DNA of 64,000 bases from Burhinus oedicnemus (lineage: Eukaryota > Chordata > Aves > Charadriiformes > Burhinidae), in the NCBI GenBank assembly GCA_008921705.1, contig VFFE01009205.1, positions 1,594,276-1,658,275 of the forward strand. Reading direction: 5' to 3'. A program made the translations under genes and the position numbers. The notes beneath the pieces are model-generated. The model did no database searches and was not told the origin of the DNA. It saw only the letters and a list, made by a program, of their open reading frames with translations. Shown piece by piece: positions 35,825-47,974 of the stretch. Each line of letters starts with the position of its first letter. Position 1 is the stretch's first letter.

Positions 35825-35932
35825 ACCTATGAAGATCAAAGTCTCCGTGAGCGAAAATACTCACCTGTCCTACCCGAGCCTGATGGATATATAGAAAATA
35901 TTTACAACATTGAAACAGTTCTATTCTCTTAA
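35825..35932 (+). CDS. Candidate terminal coding exon (unproven)
   Basis: A good acceptor, 'catctgtttcaccttgcag', ends at 35824. The frame that starts directly after it is open for 35 codons to a TAA at 35930-35932. It begins T-Y-E-D-Q-S-L-R-E-R-K-Y-S-P-V-L-P-E-P-D, a polar, protein-like composition unlike the hydrophobic chance frames elsewhere. The same frame is open for 22 codons before the acceptor. I do not recognise the protein and see no downstream donor that would keep it internal. No clear poly-A signal follows closely. On the minus strand the same segment has a perfect CAG|GTGAGT donor at 35865, so a minus-strand exon is an alternative. Both may be chance within a conserved noncoding block. 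Confidence 0.25.
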   Translation, partial: TYEDQSLRERKYSPVLPEPDGYIENIYNIETVLFS

Positions 35933-38900
35933 TGAAGTGAACTCAACTTTACAGAAGTGCTAATAATGCACTAAAACCACATGACTTTTTTAGAATCTGT
36001 GAAATGAAATTGCACTCTTACTAAATGTGCTAAGGAAACGTAGAGATTGTTTTCTACTAATTCAAAGAATATTAATATCAAAATTATGTCAATTAGCTTC
36101 CAAAAGATGGACTTCATACTATTTTTCACAAAAGTTTACCATTTGCAAATATATCACTATGTTCTAGAAATATGACATACGCACTGACATTCTGTAAATT
36201 TTAATTAACACGTTTGCAGAAAAGCTTACAATAGTTAAAAAATATTTTGGGTTCCTCCCAGTACCAAAGTATCTAGTCTCTTGACAAAGCTAGGTAGTTC
36301 TGCCTAGTAGTTATACTTCATTTTTAAATTTGCATCCTTCTCAAACACACATTTGATGAACTAGCATAATATGGTATTTTATATAAAAAGATATCTATCC
36401 CACCAGTTTAATACTCCTTCAATCTTATCACCATGTTTAAACTTGTACATGATGGACCATCTTTGACAAAAAATTTTTGCCATGGACTTCACTGAGAACA
36501 AAACTAAGCCTGCAAATACCAGCTGCATAAACCAAGAAGGATGTGCCAAAAAGAAGAAACCTTAATGTTCTATGAATGACGGTACAGGTATCTCTTGAAA
36601 ATAGTTCCAGATTAGTCAACCTCATTGATATAAGCTTACAGGACAGACCCCAAATCCAACCACTTACACAGAACTTACTTAGAGGTTTTTTCCCTTTCCA
36701 GCACTTTTATATAAGAGTTATAAAAATCAATTGCTGTAGTCAGAGTGCGTTACATTTAAGCCAAGGATTACAGTTATTACCTTTTAATATAAGCCTATTA
36801 AGGAAAACTCTTTAACACACAGGACAATTTTCATCAATACCTCAAAGGCAGAAAAATTTAGCTGAATTCAGAAGACGAGGCTCGATAGAAGGTAACAATC
36901 CTCTTTTAGCACAGAAAAAAAGTCTGTTCTTTTTAATATTCAGCCCTGATACCTATTGAATAGGGTGCAACTTGCCTACTAAGACACAAGTTAGCACCTG
37001 ATGCTTTGTGGAACCATAAAATCATAGAATGGTTGTCAAAACTTACATGCAAATATTACAGGTGTTTACAAATTCTTACATATACTTAGTGCTAAGTATT
37101 GGCACTCTCTTTTCCACATGCAAAAACTATGGCAGCAAGATGAGCAAAGCCAAAACTGGAAGAAAGGTTACTCTGTGATTCACATGCGATCAAGCTATCA
37201 ATGCAGTCTAGAATAGGGACTATACAAGACTAATCTTTAGATAGATATCCCTGCATGCAATCCTCCTCCTGGACCTGCTGATCAAGGCCTTTTGGGCCTT
37301 AATAAAAGCACCAAAAGGTCTCCTTGCCTTATCAGCAATCACAGTGTAGAAGTGGTGTCCTGAAGATGGTTCTGAAAGATTGAATGCAAATATTTACACA
37401 AAAGTATGACTCATTGGAAATTTACTTTATGAGGTATTTAAATTCAGATGGCTTCATTTATTGCATTCTAAGGTTATTTTGGGTTCAAGGTTTCTTGGGT
37501 GAAGATGTATAACTACATTAAGGGAATATATGAAGTTAGCTTTGGACTTTATTCTGAAATGTTACTTTTGGCATGAATTCACAGGTGAAAGAACTCCCCT
37601 CCCAAACAGAAGCATTTGTATTCCTACCCAACTCCTTCCTATATACATTAACTGTAAATTAACTGTTTTACTTCAGGAATTTTCTGATTTGCTCTGCCTC
37701 TCACAAAACATGGAGGCATTTTTCCTTCATGATTTTTTTCACTTCCCTATCATCTTTTACTTAAGTCTTGCTTCTCCTCATCACACGTATTCTTTTTTCA
37801 TTTTATTATTTGAACCAGAAAATATATTAAGAAATTCTTTTTCTGGTATTTTTGTGACTTGTGTTTTCAAACCCATGGAGCTGACTGTGGCAGCCTCTTT
37901 ATAGGAAGAGGAAAGAAACCCAAGAGGTCATCTAACTTTGCAGGTACTGCAAAAAAATTCAGCTTTTCAGTGCAATAAATATCTACAAAAACTTTTCACT
38001 CCACAGTTCCACCCCTTTCTCCTGAGACACACACAAAGACTAGTACTTAGGCAGCCACACTGTACCTTTTACAGTAATGCAGTAAATCCCCTGTGTTCCT
38101 GGCCCATGCATTCAGTGGTGCTTTCTTTTGCAGATCTTGTGGCATGATTCTTTTTCAAATGGAGTTTAAGAAATAACAGCAGGTGGGGGGCTTTTTTACT
38201 TGTTTTGGCTGGCTGGTTTGATTTTAAATACAGGCCCCTAAAAGCTGCGAGAAAAACCTGCCCTACACATATAGGTGAAACAGATTCCACCTACCTTAGA
38301 ACACTGAACTTAAATACAAGAGTTGTTGCAAATACTAAAGTGAAGCCTAACAGGTAAAAAACCCAACCCCCAAAATAGTGAATACACCACAATACGCAAG
38401 CTACCCTTCCAAAGTATAATTGACATGTAAGCAAGTGAAGGATGATTTTGCTAGCCTGTATTTACGTCTTGAGAATATACCATTGGAAACATCCACCTTT
38501 TTTTCCAAAACATAGCGCTACATCTTTTATCACCACACCTGCTGCTCTTTACACAACAGAGTAAAAAAATTCAACCCACACAATCTTCTTAAATCTTCTG
38601 AATACCAAAACATCAGGGTTTATTTTCCAACTTTCTCATGGCATAGCGCACAATTTGTGACCTGAGCTGGTGAAAAAGTTTGCTTTAGAATAAGGTGCAA
38701 CCAAAGCATGGAAGTGTATCTTACCATTGCTCAACCACTGCCGCTGTTAACTTTGGCCTGCCATGCTGAGGGGGGCAGCATGGAAACAGTGCTCCAAGTG
38801 GGAGGCAATGGCTGGTTTACTGCAAAGTTTCATCCCAGCATTTTTATTGGATGGCTGCGCTGGTAAGAACAGCATGGCACTGGAGTGCCCTATAGATCGA

Positions 38901-41299
38901 TATGGATTTTTTCAAACATGTTGAATGCTGTGGAATTTGAGGGTAAAAATGCATGCATATGAACCAAAGAACTAGTTTTCAAAGAATTTATCCTTGTAGA
39001 TTACAATGATAGATTATAATGATACGAGTAAAAGGTCAAAATAGGAAAGGGGAGGCAGAGGAAGGATGTGGTAGGAATATTATCACAACACAGCAGTAAC
39101 ATTAAGAAAATAAATGTAATTTTATGACTGGCAGGTAACTGTCTACTTTCTTTCACACTCGAATGCTAGTCAAATATTTTTTCTTTTTAGAAAAGATTGC
39201 TTACTGTATAGAAGTTTGGATTATTAGTTATGCAGGTATGTATATTTGTATATTTCTGTAGATTTGTAAATAGGGACACATATATTTTCCTCCTTTGTCT
39301 GCCTCTGGCTGTTGCCACTGGTGTCCAACACCTTGGTGCTGCAAACACTAATTTGTAAAATATTCTATTTCCGTGAATAGCCCCTAAAAATCTGGCTACA
39401 ATGTCTGCTTAAAACAGTAAATTCTATGCAACATAAGACAGACTTTGTAGCAACTAGACAAAACTAACTGATAGTTTATTTCTTTGAATAATAAACAGTA
39501 GGAATTCCTGAATACACTCCACTAAAACTGACTGCACTTCACTTTTGCAGCCCACATCATTCACCTGGAAGACCACTGCTTCGGTGGGCACAACGAGGAC
39601 ACAAAAGTTGCACTGGGGATGCAAATTCATAGGCATTACGAGATGTGAGAAATTAAGAAATTATTATGAGAAGGTGAAAGATTTTGAGATGTTCCTGGAG
39701 ATGTAGGTCTCTTCTGCATATTGTGTAGATAGGCCCATAGCTTTTTGCTGAGTCACTGTGAAGTTCAGTATTAATCTCTCCTGCAAAGATGTAACAGAAA
39801 AAAAAGGGCCATATCCAAGCACCTTCTGGCACAAAGAGAATTAAAATTGGTCATGACCCATCTATTTCAAGAAATCCAATCCAATATAACCAAAATCCTA
39901 TTTCAAAAAGAAAACAGATGGTATTTTTGTTGGCTGCTGTTAGCTGTAAAAGACAAACCCTAAAAACAAAGGGCAGGTAACACCTAGCAAGCAGAAGTTC
40001 TCTAGTACTCTATTTATATGTGGTAGGAATAGTTATTTGCGAACAGAAAAACAATGAACAATTTTTAAAAGCAAAATAAACTACATCAGATACACTACCA
40101 GTCACACAGAAAATACGTGAATCAGGTAGTTCATGGCTATCCACTACCTCCAGGACCAAAAATTAATCACAATACTGTTTCTGCCAGCAGATGCAAGACG
40201 CCATTAAAAGCAAGCTTTAAAATACTCTTTTATATATGGAAGTTTATACTACAGCTTTCAGGTATCACTTAGAACATAATAATATTTCTAATACTGATCT
40301 ATCTGAAAAGGAAGCCCGCTTGAACTTCTTTTAAAAAACCCTTTCCACAGAAAATAAATGATCTCTAAGCAGCTATGATTAACCAGTTATACCATCACCC
40401 AGATGTCCCGAGTCTGGAAATCGCATCCATTGGTTTAGCTCAACAAATTGCAGTGTCAGGCTCTAGTGGCATTATCATTTGCTTTTAGCAGAAGTTAAAG
40501 AAGGTATCTCTAGGGTGGAAGAGAGAGAGTGTTTTACGTGTTTTAAGAAAACATTTTCCTCCCAACCCTGCAAGAAAAATTATGCCAAAATACAGCTCCT
40601 AGGGTCAATTTGGCCTCCTACTATTTATACCCTTATTAGTACACCATACAGAAAAGTTAGAAATGTTCAAAACACACCTCTCTTAGACCAGGAAATAAGG
40701 AGCACAACCCAGTGATGAAGACAGTGATGAACTAGGAACCAAAAGCATTATAAATCATTACCTGTTAAGTATAAGCTTTTAAAATGAACCATATAACCAG
40801 GTATCTAAGAGTTCCTAAAGAACAGGAAGAGAAGGTTTTTTTGTTTTTTATTTGTTTGTTTGGTTGGTTGGGTTTTTTTGGCTTCCTGTTCAGTTTTAGA
40901 TGTTAAACACTAATATCCCATAGAAACCTCACAATACTGGAAGTACAGGCCTAAAAGTACGCAACAGAAGGTGGTGCAGAGCTTTGAGCTAACGTCACAT
41001 TTAGTGTATACAGCTTCTTGAACCCAAGACAACAGCTCTGCATGTAACCTTACTATGTGAGGCAAATACCTTTATAGACCTCAGTCTGCCAAGCTGTTCA
41101 GAAACAAGAGAGAGAAATGTGACTGCTGTTTATACGTACTTCTGTAGACAGAAAGTACTGGACACTAATGGTTTTTTTCCTGTCTAACAGAGAAAATTAT
41201 GTAAGGACTAAACACTAGAAGATTGCTGAAGACAAGCATTCAAATAGAAAACAGAACTTTCAAATTGTGAGGCTGATTAACAACTGAATTAAATTCCAG
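35933..41299. other. Unique sequence, no gene recognised
   Basis: No repeat family is clear. A weak 'aaatcatagaatggtt' at 37018-37033 recalls a reversed CR1 terminus but is too short to call. A T/G-rich simple repeat lies near 40835-40878. The 124-codon frame at 37530-37904 is hydrophobic and without family features. Confidence 0.5.
38761..38783. repeat. 8-bp inverted repeat around a G-rich loop
   Basis: CCATGCTG and CAGCATGG are exact reverse complements around a seven-base loop of A followed by six G. Confidence 0.85.
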
Positions 41300-41494
41300 A
41301 GAAGTGCGAGATTCTCCATTTCCCACTGTCCTCAGACCAATGGACACCATTCTGAAAGAAGCATTTAAGCCCAAAGACTCACTGGGCTCAATACAGGGAC
41401 ACCCAAATGAAATGTAACGCCTTATGATATAAATGAGGTCAAACTAGCTGATCAAATGGTCCCTTCTGGCCTTAAACACTATGTATCTATGAAT
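41300..41494 (+). mobile_element. Ancient CR1 LINE 3' tail
   Basis: The order 'gattctccatttccc', 'ctgggctcaatacaggg', 'gaggtcaaactagctgatca', 'atggtcccttctggcctta' and 'ctatgtatctatga' follows the 3' end of an old amniote CR1, with its 'atctatga' terminal repeats. It is a different lineage from the ATTCTGTG-ending copy at 13868. It is about 195 bases long, 5'-truncated and carries only the ORF2 end and tail without a usable frame. Confidence 0.85.
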
Positions 41495-44400
41495 CACAGA
41501 AAAAGAACACAGAACAAATACAGGAGATGGAAAATAAACTACAAATCTTTTTCAAAAAAAATGTTTGTTCCTTCAAACAGAACTGAATTCTACTCTGTAA
41601 TTTCAGCTCTCAATTTGACCAATGGCATGCAATTCTTTTGATGTGCTATTTGAAAATTTATTAAATTTTCACTCAAAGTATTTGTTTAAATTAAGAGTGG
41701 ATAAATCACAAAGGCAAAAATTTATCTTCATTTCTAAAGGGTATAGATTTAAAAATTATGTTCCTTTCAGATGAAGGAAATACATCCTCTTACTATAGTA
41801 TTCTATTAGTGTGATCCTTGAATCCAGCTCTGAACATCCACTGAAAAGTGCTTTTGAAGAATGCACAAGATGAATGTCATATTCACTCAGCATCCATAAA
41901 TCAACTTGAATAATTTAATACCTGTTGAAATTTCCCTCCAATTTATTATATGAAATAATAACATGAGAAGTAATTACAATAAAGAAAAAGTTCAGGTGCA
42001 ACAGCATTAGTTCAACATCTAGGATCAAGTGTCAGTGGAGATTAACAAATTTCATTCATTTTATCTCCAGTACTGGAGACATGCTGCTCCTACCTTTAAT
42101 AGTCAGGAATGTCTGTTAGTTAAATGACTTTGTAAAGGCAGTCAAGTGAGGGCAGACAGCGACAGTTTAATTAGGGAGCTTGCTATAACTCTATCTGGGA
42201 GCTGTAGGCACTGGACTAGAACAAGTGTAAAACGGCACTCAATACTGACTAGCAACCCCTGCCCCCCCCACCCAACAAAAACCCTCCAACACAAAAAACC
42301 CCAAGAAGATACTTTTCATGGCAGGTTCTCTCATTTATTCTGGCGTCAGGTTGGCTATAGGTGAACAGGAGCAACATAACCGCTGCAGCAGAAGAAAGGT
42401 GAGGTTAAGAGAGCAATCATTTATCTTGTATTGATTTCTGGACACTATGTCCTAGATACATTCCAAGATAGAATGACAGCTTTCTGTTTTGTGTCAGTAA
42501 GAGAAGAAAACGACTAGCACCAGTAGCCATTGTTTTCCTATCATATTTCCTTTTAGAAACATGCCACACTTAGATTTTTATTCAGACAAGGAAATCCAAA
42601 CAAGTTTATCACAGAAAAGGAGGGTTAGAGGATGGTTAATCGGCCATTTGTCTTTGCTGCTGGGTAGTTGGGAGTCAAAGGGTCAAGAACGAGCACAATT
42701 GGACCATTTGGTTTTATCTCAGGTAACCCTACATCTCTGGTAATTGAACCCATTTCACTCGGTCAGAGTTCCTGTCACTCATATTCAATGTCTGTCATTA
42801 CTGAGAAATGCATCATGACATATTACACTGACAGAACCACCACTGCAAGACTAGAAAGAATCCCCAGGCACCAGAAGTAGAAGACAATGGAAGCTTCTTT
42901 CATACCAGTGATGTTTAACATCTTATGTGCTGACATTGTGCTGTAACCACAATATAATGGAAGTCTAGCAAATGGAAGATAAAAAAAAAAATAAAAAAAA
43001 TTTCCATAGTTTATCTGCTTCAGGGACGAGCAGGCAACACCAGAAATAAAACAAACCGGCAGCTCCAAGGTTACTTGCACATAACATTAAAACCCTTAGA
43101 AAAAATTATATCCTTTACTATGTGTATAAACACACACACACAATACTGGACCTACATACGATACTGATTTTACTTTTGATAGGCTTTACAAATATTATAC
43201 CTCCCTTAACTACAGGACATCCAAATCTTTTTCTTTCTTCTACAGTTTCTTTACTTCTAAGGTGCAAACAGTAAGCATAATTTGCATACCCTCTGATATG
43301 CTGAAGACAAGGGAAAACACCCTAGCTTTTTAAAACCTCTGAAATGCGCCTGTACGTAGAAATTCTAAACGCAAAAATGCCAAAGTTATCCTCCCACTTT
43401 TCAGCTTTATAATCCTTAAAGCGATCCCCTAATGTATTTTTTCCATAGCGGCATGACTACACTTTGCTAGGTCACTTCTGCTGTGTTTGAGGCACACCAC
43501 TTACCACCACCACATTTGACTTCATCAGATATATTCAAGCCACCTTCCTTGGACCATACCAGTTTTTGCCAGAATCTGTGTCAGTCCAAGGACTTAAAAT
43601 TCTACAAATGTATTAACTGCACACTAACATTCTATTAGCACATTCTTTAGGAAAAACAGTGGATGGAAAGCTGAGAGATTTGGACTGGGAGATGGGGGGG
43701 AAGCAACAAAACACATTGAAAATGTCATTGTGATCTTAATGGCTTTAGCTCAATTTTACCTTCTTATAAGAATGTGGAAGCAAGGTATCTAACAGGTCAT
43801 TTAACTGAATCTCTTCAAGTAGCTGAAAATTGATTTCACCATATTTAAAACTTCATTTCTACGGACCAATTTTAAACTAAGAGTGACTAGATTCCCAAGA
43901 CCCCTTGCTAGGTAGCCAGTCCAAATATTAAGACTGTTAGGAGTTACAATCTACTATTTGTAGCAGTTTCTTGTACTGCTTTAATGATGTCCAGACCAAC
44001 CAGTAGAGACAAAGAATTTCTTTCCATCCTGAGTGCCCTGAATGAAAAATAAACAGGATTAAGTTGTTCTCCCAAATTTGGTGGAAGTCCAGAATTTTAG
44101 CTGAGATTATTATATTAAACGCTCATAGCTTCAAGGCTGAGGCAAATACCAAAGGAACATCATAGTGTGAACAGTTAGCTTCCATCTTAGGATTATAATG
44201 AATTTAACACAGAATAATGGAAAAATATGCTTAAACTAGATAGCTCACACTTTATGAAATCAATTTTGATTAATTTATAGGATTAAATCAATTTTTTCCA
44301 CAGCTCTCATGCAATAGGCGAGTGATTAATTTTAAATAAGGAGGCACTAGGAATTCCAAGATCAATATGGAACTTTACCATTATTCACTATCAGCAAAAG

Positions 44401-47400
44401 AAATCTGAATAGCAAACAAAGTCATCTTAAACTATGAAATTACTCCACGAAGATCTGAGAATATATTGCCTGAAGTTCATAAAAGATCTAATATTAAAGT
44501 ACATTATTTCTAAAGCAGCTATTATTTTCGCTTCGAGAATAATCTGTATTTCATGGTAAAGGACACTGACCCCCAAAAATCTTAAATAGATATAGAAGCT
44601 ACAATTTGCAGCAGTAAAAGCAGTTAACATGTCCAATAAGAAATATATGACAAATAACAGCACAATAATTCAGCCATTAATAAATCTGGCACAATAAGCA
44701 TTCTCTTGTCATAAAGTAAGAGAATAGATCTCTAGTCGCTCCATGCTGGATTTTTATACCTTATTTATACACTAAAAGCCTTCCCAGAAGCAGATGCTTC
44801 AATTCAAAGCTCCAAAATCCCACTCATACGTACCTATGTACCTGCTTTATTCAACTAGCTATCTTTGCCCATTGCTCTATATTGAATACTTCTTACACTT
44901 AATGCAGTGAGCAGATTTTGGAGTACTATGGCCAAAGAATCAAAATGAATGATATTCAGGTCTATAGCCTAGCAGGGAAAAATGCGTTGCAACAATTTTT
45001 CTAATGCTGAAATACCATTTCACCAAATGTTCCTGTCAAGGCATGGTTTAATTACCTTGGCACCCATGCCACTTATAATCACCTGTCATTAGCAACAATG
45101 CTTGCATCTGTTTCCACGTCTGTCAGAAATGCCAGCCCAGATGAAGTCTAAGAATAAGACAACTTTTGCTAGCGCTTGACCCCAGATGTGGAAAGGTCAT
45201 CCTAAGGTTACCTAACCCTAGAGTGAAACGTGTACAGTAACTAAAAGTTTCTTTATTAATTCTTTAGTTTATAATCCATTTGATTACTTCTGTATAGCAT
45301 TAGAGTGCTCTAAGCTAACAAGGCAATACAAGACAATATCAGTATTCTTTCAAAACTCTTTGTTTTGGTTTGGTTTTTTTCTTTTTTTTTTGGCATCTGG
45401 AGAGATTTTAGTGAAACCATTTCCAAATTTAGTTATCCAGAATGCAGTTACTTGCTGTAGTCCATTAAACCACTTATTTATTGATGAGCTGCTTTCCTCA
45501 GAGTTAACCTTAAACAGAGAACAAAGAACCAAGTTCTAACTCAAAATATAATTTTATAGGCAATATTACCTTTAAATACGGGAGTGAAGCAAGCCCGCCA
45601 ATGAACATTTTAAAAAGTTAAGAGTCATTAGTCAGTGACATTGTGAAAACTTCAGGTTTTGATGGGCTAAAAATGTCATCATCCTGAATCTAGAAATGTG
45701 CATTTTAGGCCGGCTGCTTTAATAACTGGTATTAGTGGCCTTCTCAAAAAAAATTATGTGTTTTTAAGCTATTTCATGGAATAGCTGGTTTACGATTTTC
45801 TCCACACAAGGTATCTTTCTACTGAGGCAAATACTTCCATGCCCTATGTCATTCATATGGATAAAGGACTGCTGTGGATTTTTAAAGTACTGAAAGTCAG
45901 TGGCATTTTGGTCTTTGAACTCCATTCAGCGATTGGGAGTTGAAATTTATAGCAAACATTCTCTGTATGAGAAGCAGGAGAGAGAAAACTAGATAATGAT
46001 CTCCTGCACAGAGAAATAAGTACTACCATCTTTGACGGAGAGAAAAATATGCAATATGTATTTCTGTGATGTGCATTTAAACTAGATGTTACTGATATAT
46101 GTTGTATCACCTATTTTGATTCAAAACTAATTACACACAAGAAGGGTCCCATCCTCATATATACACTCTGGTGGGGGGGACATTCTCTACACACAGTTTG
46201 TCACGGCATTTTTCTGTAGATTACATACATCTATTTCAAAGGTATTCAGCAACAGATAAAGACAGCATTTAACACTCTTCCACAACTTTCAACCATAAAG
46301 AACTCGCTACTACAATGTTTTTGCCATACGGCTTTCTCAGCATGGACTTCGCAACCATGCGGCTTCTCTCTTTTTCATTATTACATCGCAATTTCATCCA
46401 GGAATTTCAAAGTGTTATATAAAGTAGAATAAATAGTCTAAGATATACTAAAAAAACCTTTCTGGAGATACAGAGCAATTAAACCATTGTTTTGCATCTC
46501 AAGTTATTTATAATGCAGGAGGACAAGGCAGGACAAGACAAACTCTGAATGATATTCTGGCAAACTCTGCTTACTAGACGGACTCATTATATATCAATCC
46601 AGTATACACCAAGAAATCAGGCACACATGCACACACATGTTGGGTGGTAGAGAAATAACACACTAAACTGAGGGGAAGAGCCTCTCTGAGTAAGACTCCT
46701 GGAACAAAATAAATATATGTTCCATGTTTTTGCGCTATGCAACTGGAATACTCGGCAAATATCTCTAGAAGTACTCAAGCAAATTACGAAAGCAATTTTA
46801 TGTCTCAGTCGTGCAAATACTATCTGCTGCAGCACTTGCTCTTTAAAACCACAGCAAGTTAGCTGTGTACTCAGAAGCGTTTTGAAGGATCAAAACCCTT
46901 AGCAGATGTCAGCACTCTAAGGGCAATGCCCCACACAGAACAGACGCGCACCTGCCCTTTCCTTTATATAAGCACATGTATGGCACCGCTGCTATCAGTG
47001 CATTCTAGCTCCTGCTTAAAGGACTGAAGACAGCTTTTTGTATACAGTATTTCTACAAAGTTAGAGGACCTTCCATCAAGCTCTTCAGCTGGTAAATTAA
47101 AGAGACTTTACTGCACAAGTATTTTCATATCTTTATAATGTTGAAAGTAAAAGCTTGCAGATGTTACAGAAACATGCAGCTACGCTGAGTACTACAATTT
47201 AAATGCACTTTCTATCCTTGTAAGACACATGAAACAAAGCCAAGAACTCTGGCTTTACATTCTAGTGAAATACAAACTGGTCTGAATGACTATAAATGGT
47301 TACTGTTTGTCTTGGCTCCTACCTATATCAGATTCAGACTGAAGAATCTTAGTGAAGAAATTATAAGGGATAAAATGGATATTTCTAAATTACAAGACTG

Positions 47401-47544
47401 CAATTCCAGTGGCTCAGAATATCAGTTTTCTATTTCATCTAAGTCTGCTGTAGAGAAAATTGTGGGATCTGACAACAAAGGATCAAAACATTTACTTTCA
47501 TGAGCCAAAAGCTTCTTGCCTTGATTATATTGAAGATTAACACT

Positions 47545-47572
47545 CCCCCCTGACCCCCCCCAAAAAACCCCC
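47545..47572 (-). repeat. Potential G-quadruplex (G-tracts on minus strand)
   Basis: The + strand has C-tracts of 6, 8 and 5 bases separated by 'tga' and six A. On the minus strand this gives four possible G-tracts of at least three bases with loops of seven or fewer, because the eight-base run can be split. This satisfies the usual quadruplex pattern, with an i-motif possible on the other strand. Confidence 0.7.
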
Positions 47573-47943
47573 AGATCAGGATCGGTTACACTTTGTTAAT
47601 GATTCAAAGGGGCATAGGTTACCAATAGAATGGTTACCAGCAGAATTTTAAAGTGTGCTCAATTAAAAAGGTATATAACTCCAGTTAAATTAATCCAATG
47701 CTGCATTTTAACCCCAGAGTCATGTGTGTGTTTTTCAAGTAACATGTAGGTTTGTACTATTAAAAATTTAGGGAAGCAAGCTCTGCCATTGTGTCTTCTG
47801 TTTGGTGGGGAGGCAGAACACTTAGGACTGACAGTCTATAACCACTTAAAACCAGCACCCTGTATTTGCTTTGGGTTTTTTATCTGACATTAATGACTTC
47901 TTGATCAGATAGGCAGGCCAAGTTAACGAGACATTAGCCATCA

Positions 47944-47974
47944 GCACTCCTCACACCCAGTGCAGGAGGAGTGC
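47944..47974. repeat. 9-bp inverted repeat
   Basis: GCACTCCTC (47944-47952) and GAGGAGTGC (47966-47974) are exact reverse complements around a 13-base loop. Confidence 0.85.

Noticed and set aside
37011..37040. Possible reversed CR1 terminus ('aaatcatagaatggtt')
   Set aside because: Only one octamer-like unit is present and no CR1 body follows to the right.
37530..37904. 124-codon + strand open frame
   Set aside because: Phenylalanine- and leucine-rich from a pyrimidine-rich stretch, with no domain seen.
46955..46975. TATA-like 'ctttatataagc' as a promoter
   Set aside because: TATA-like words are frequent in AT-rich DNA, and no first exon, CpG enrichment or downstream open frame supports it.
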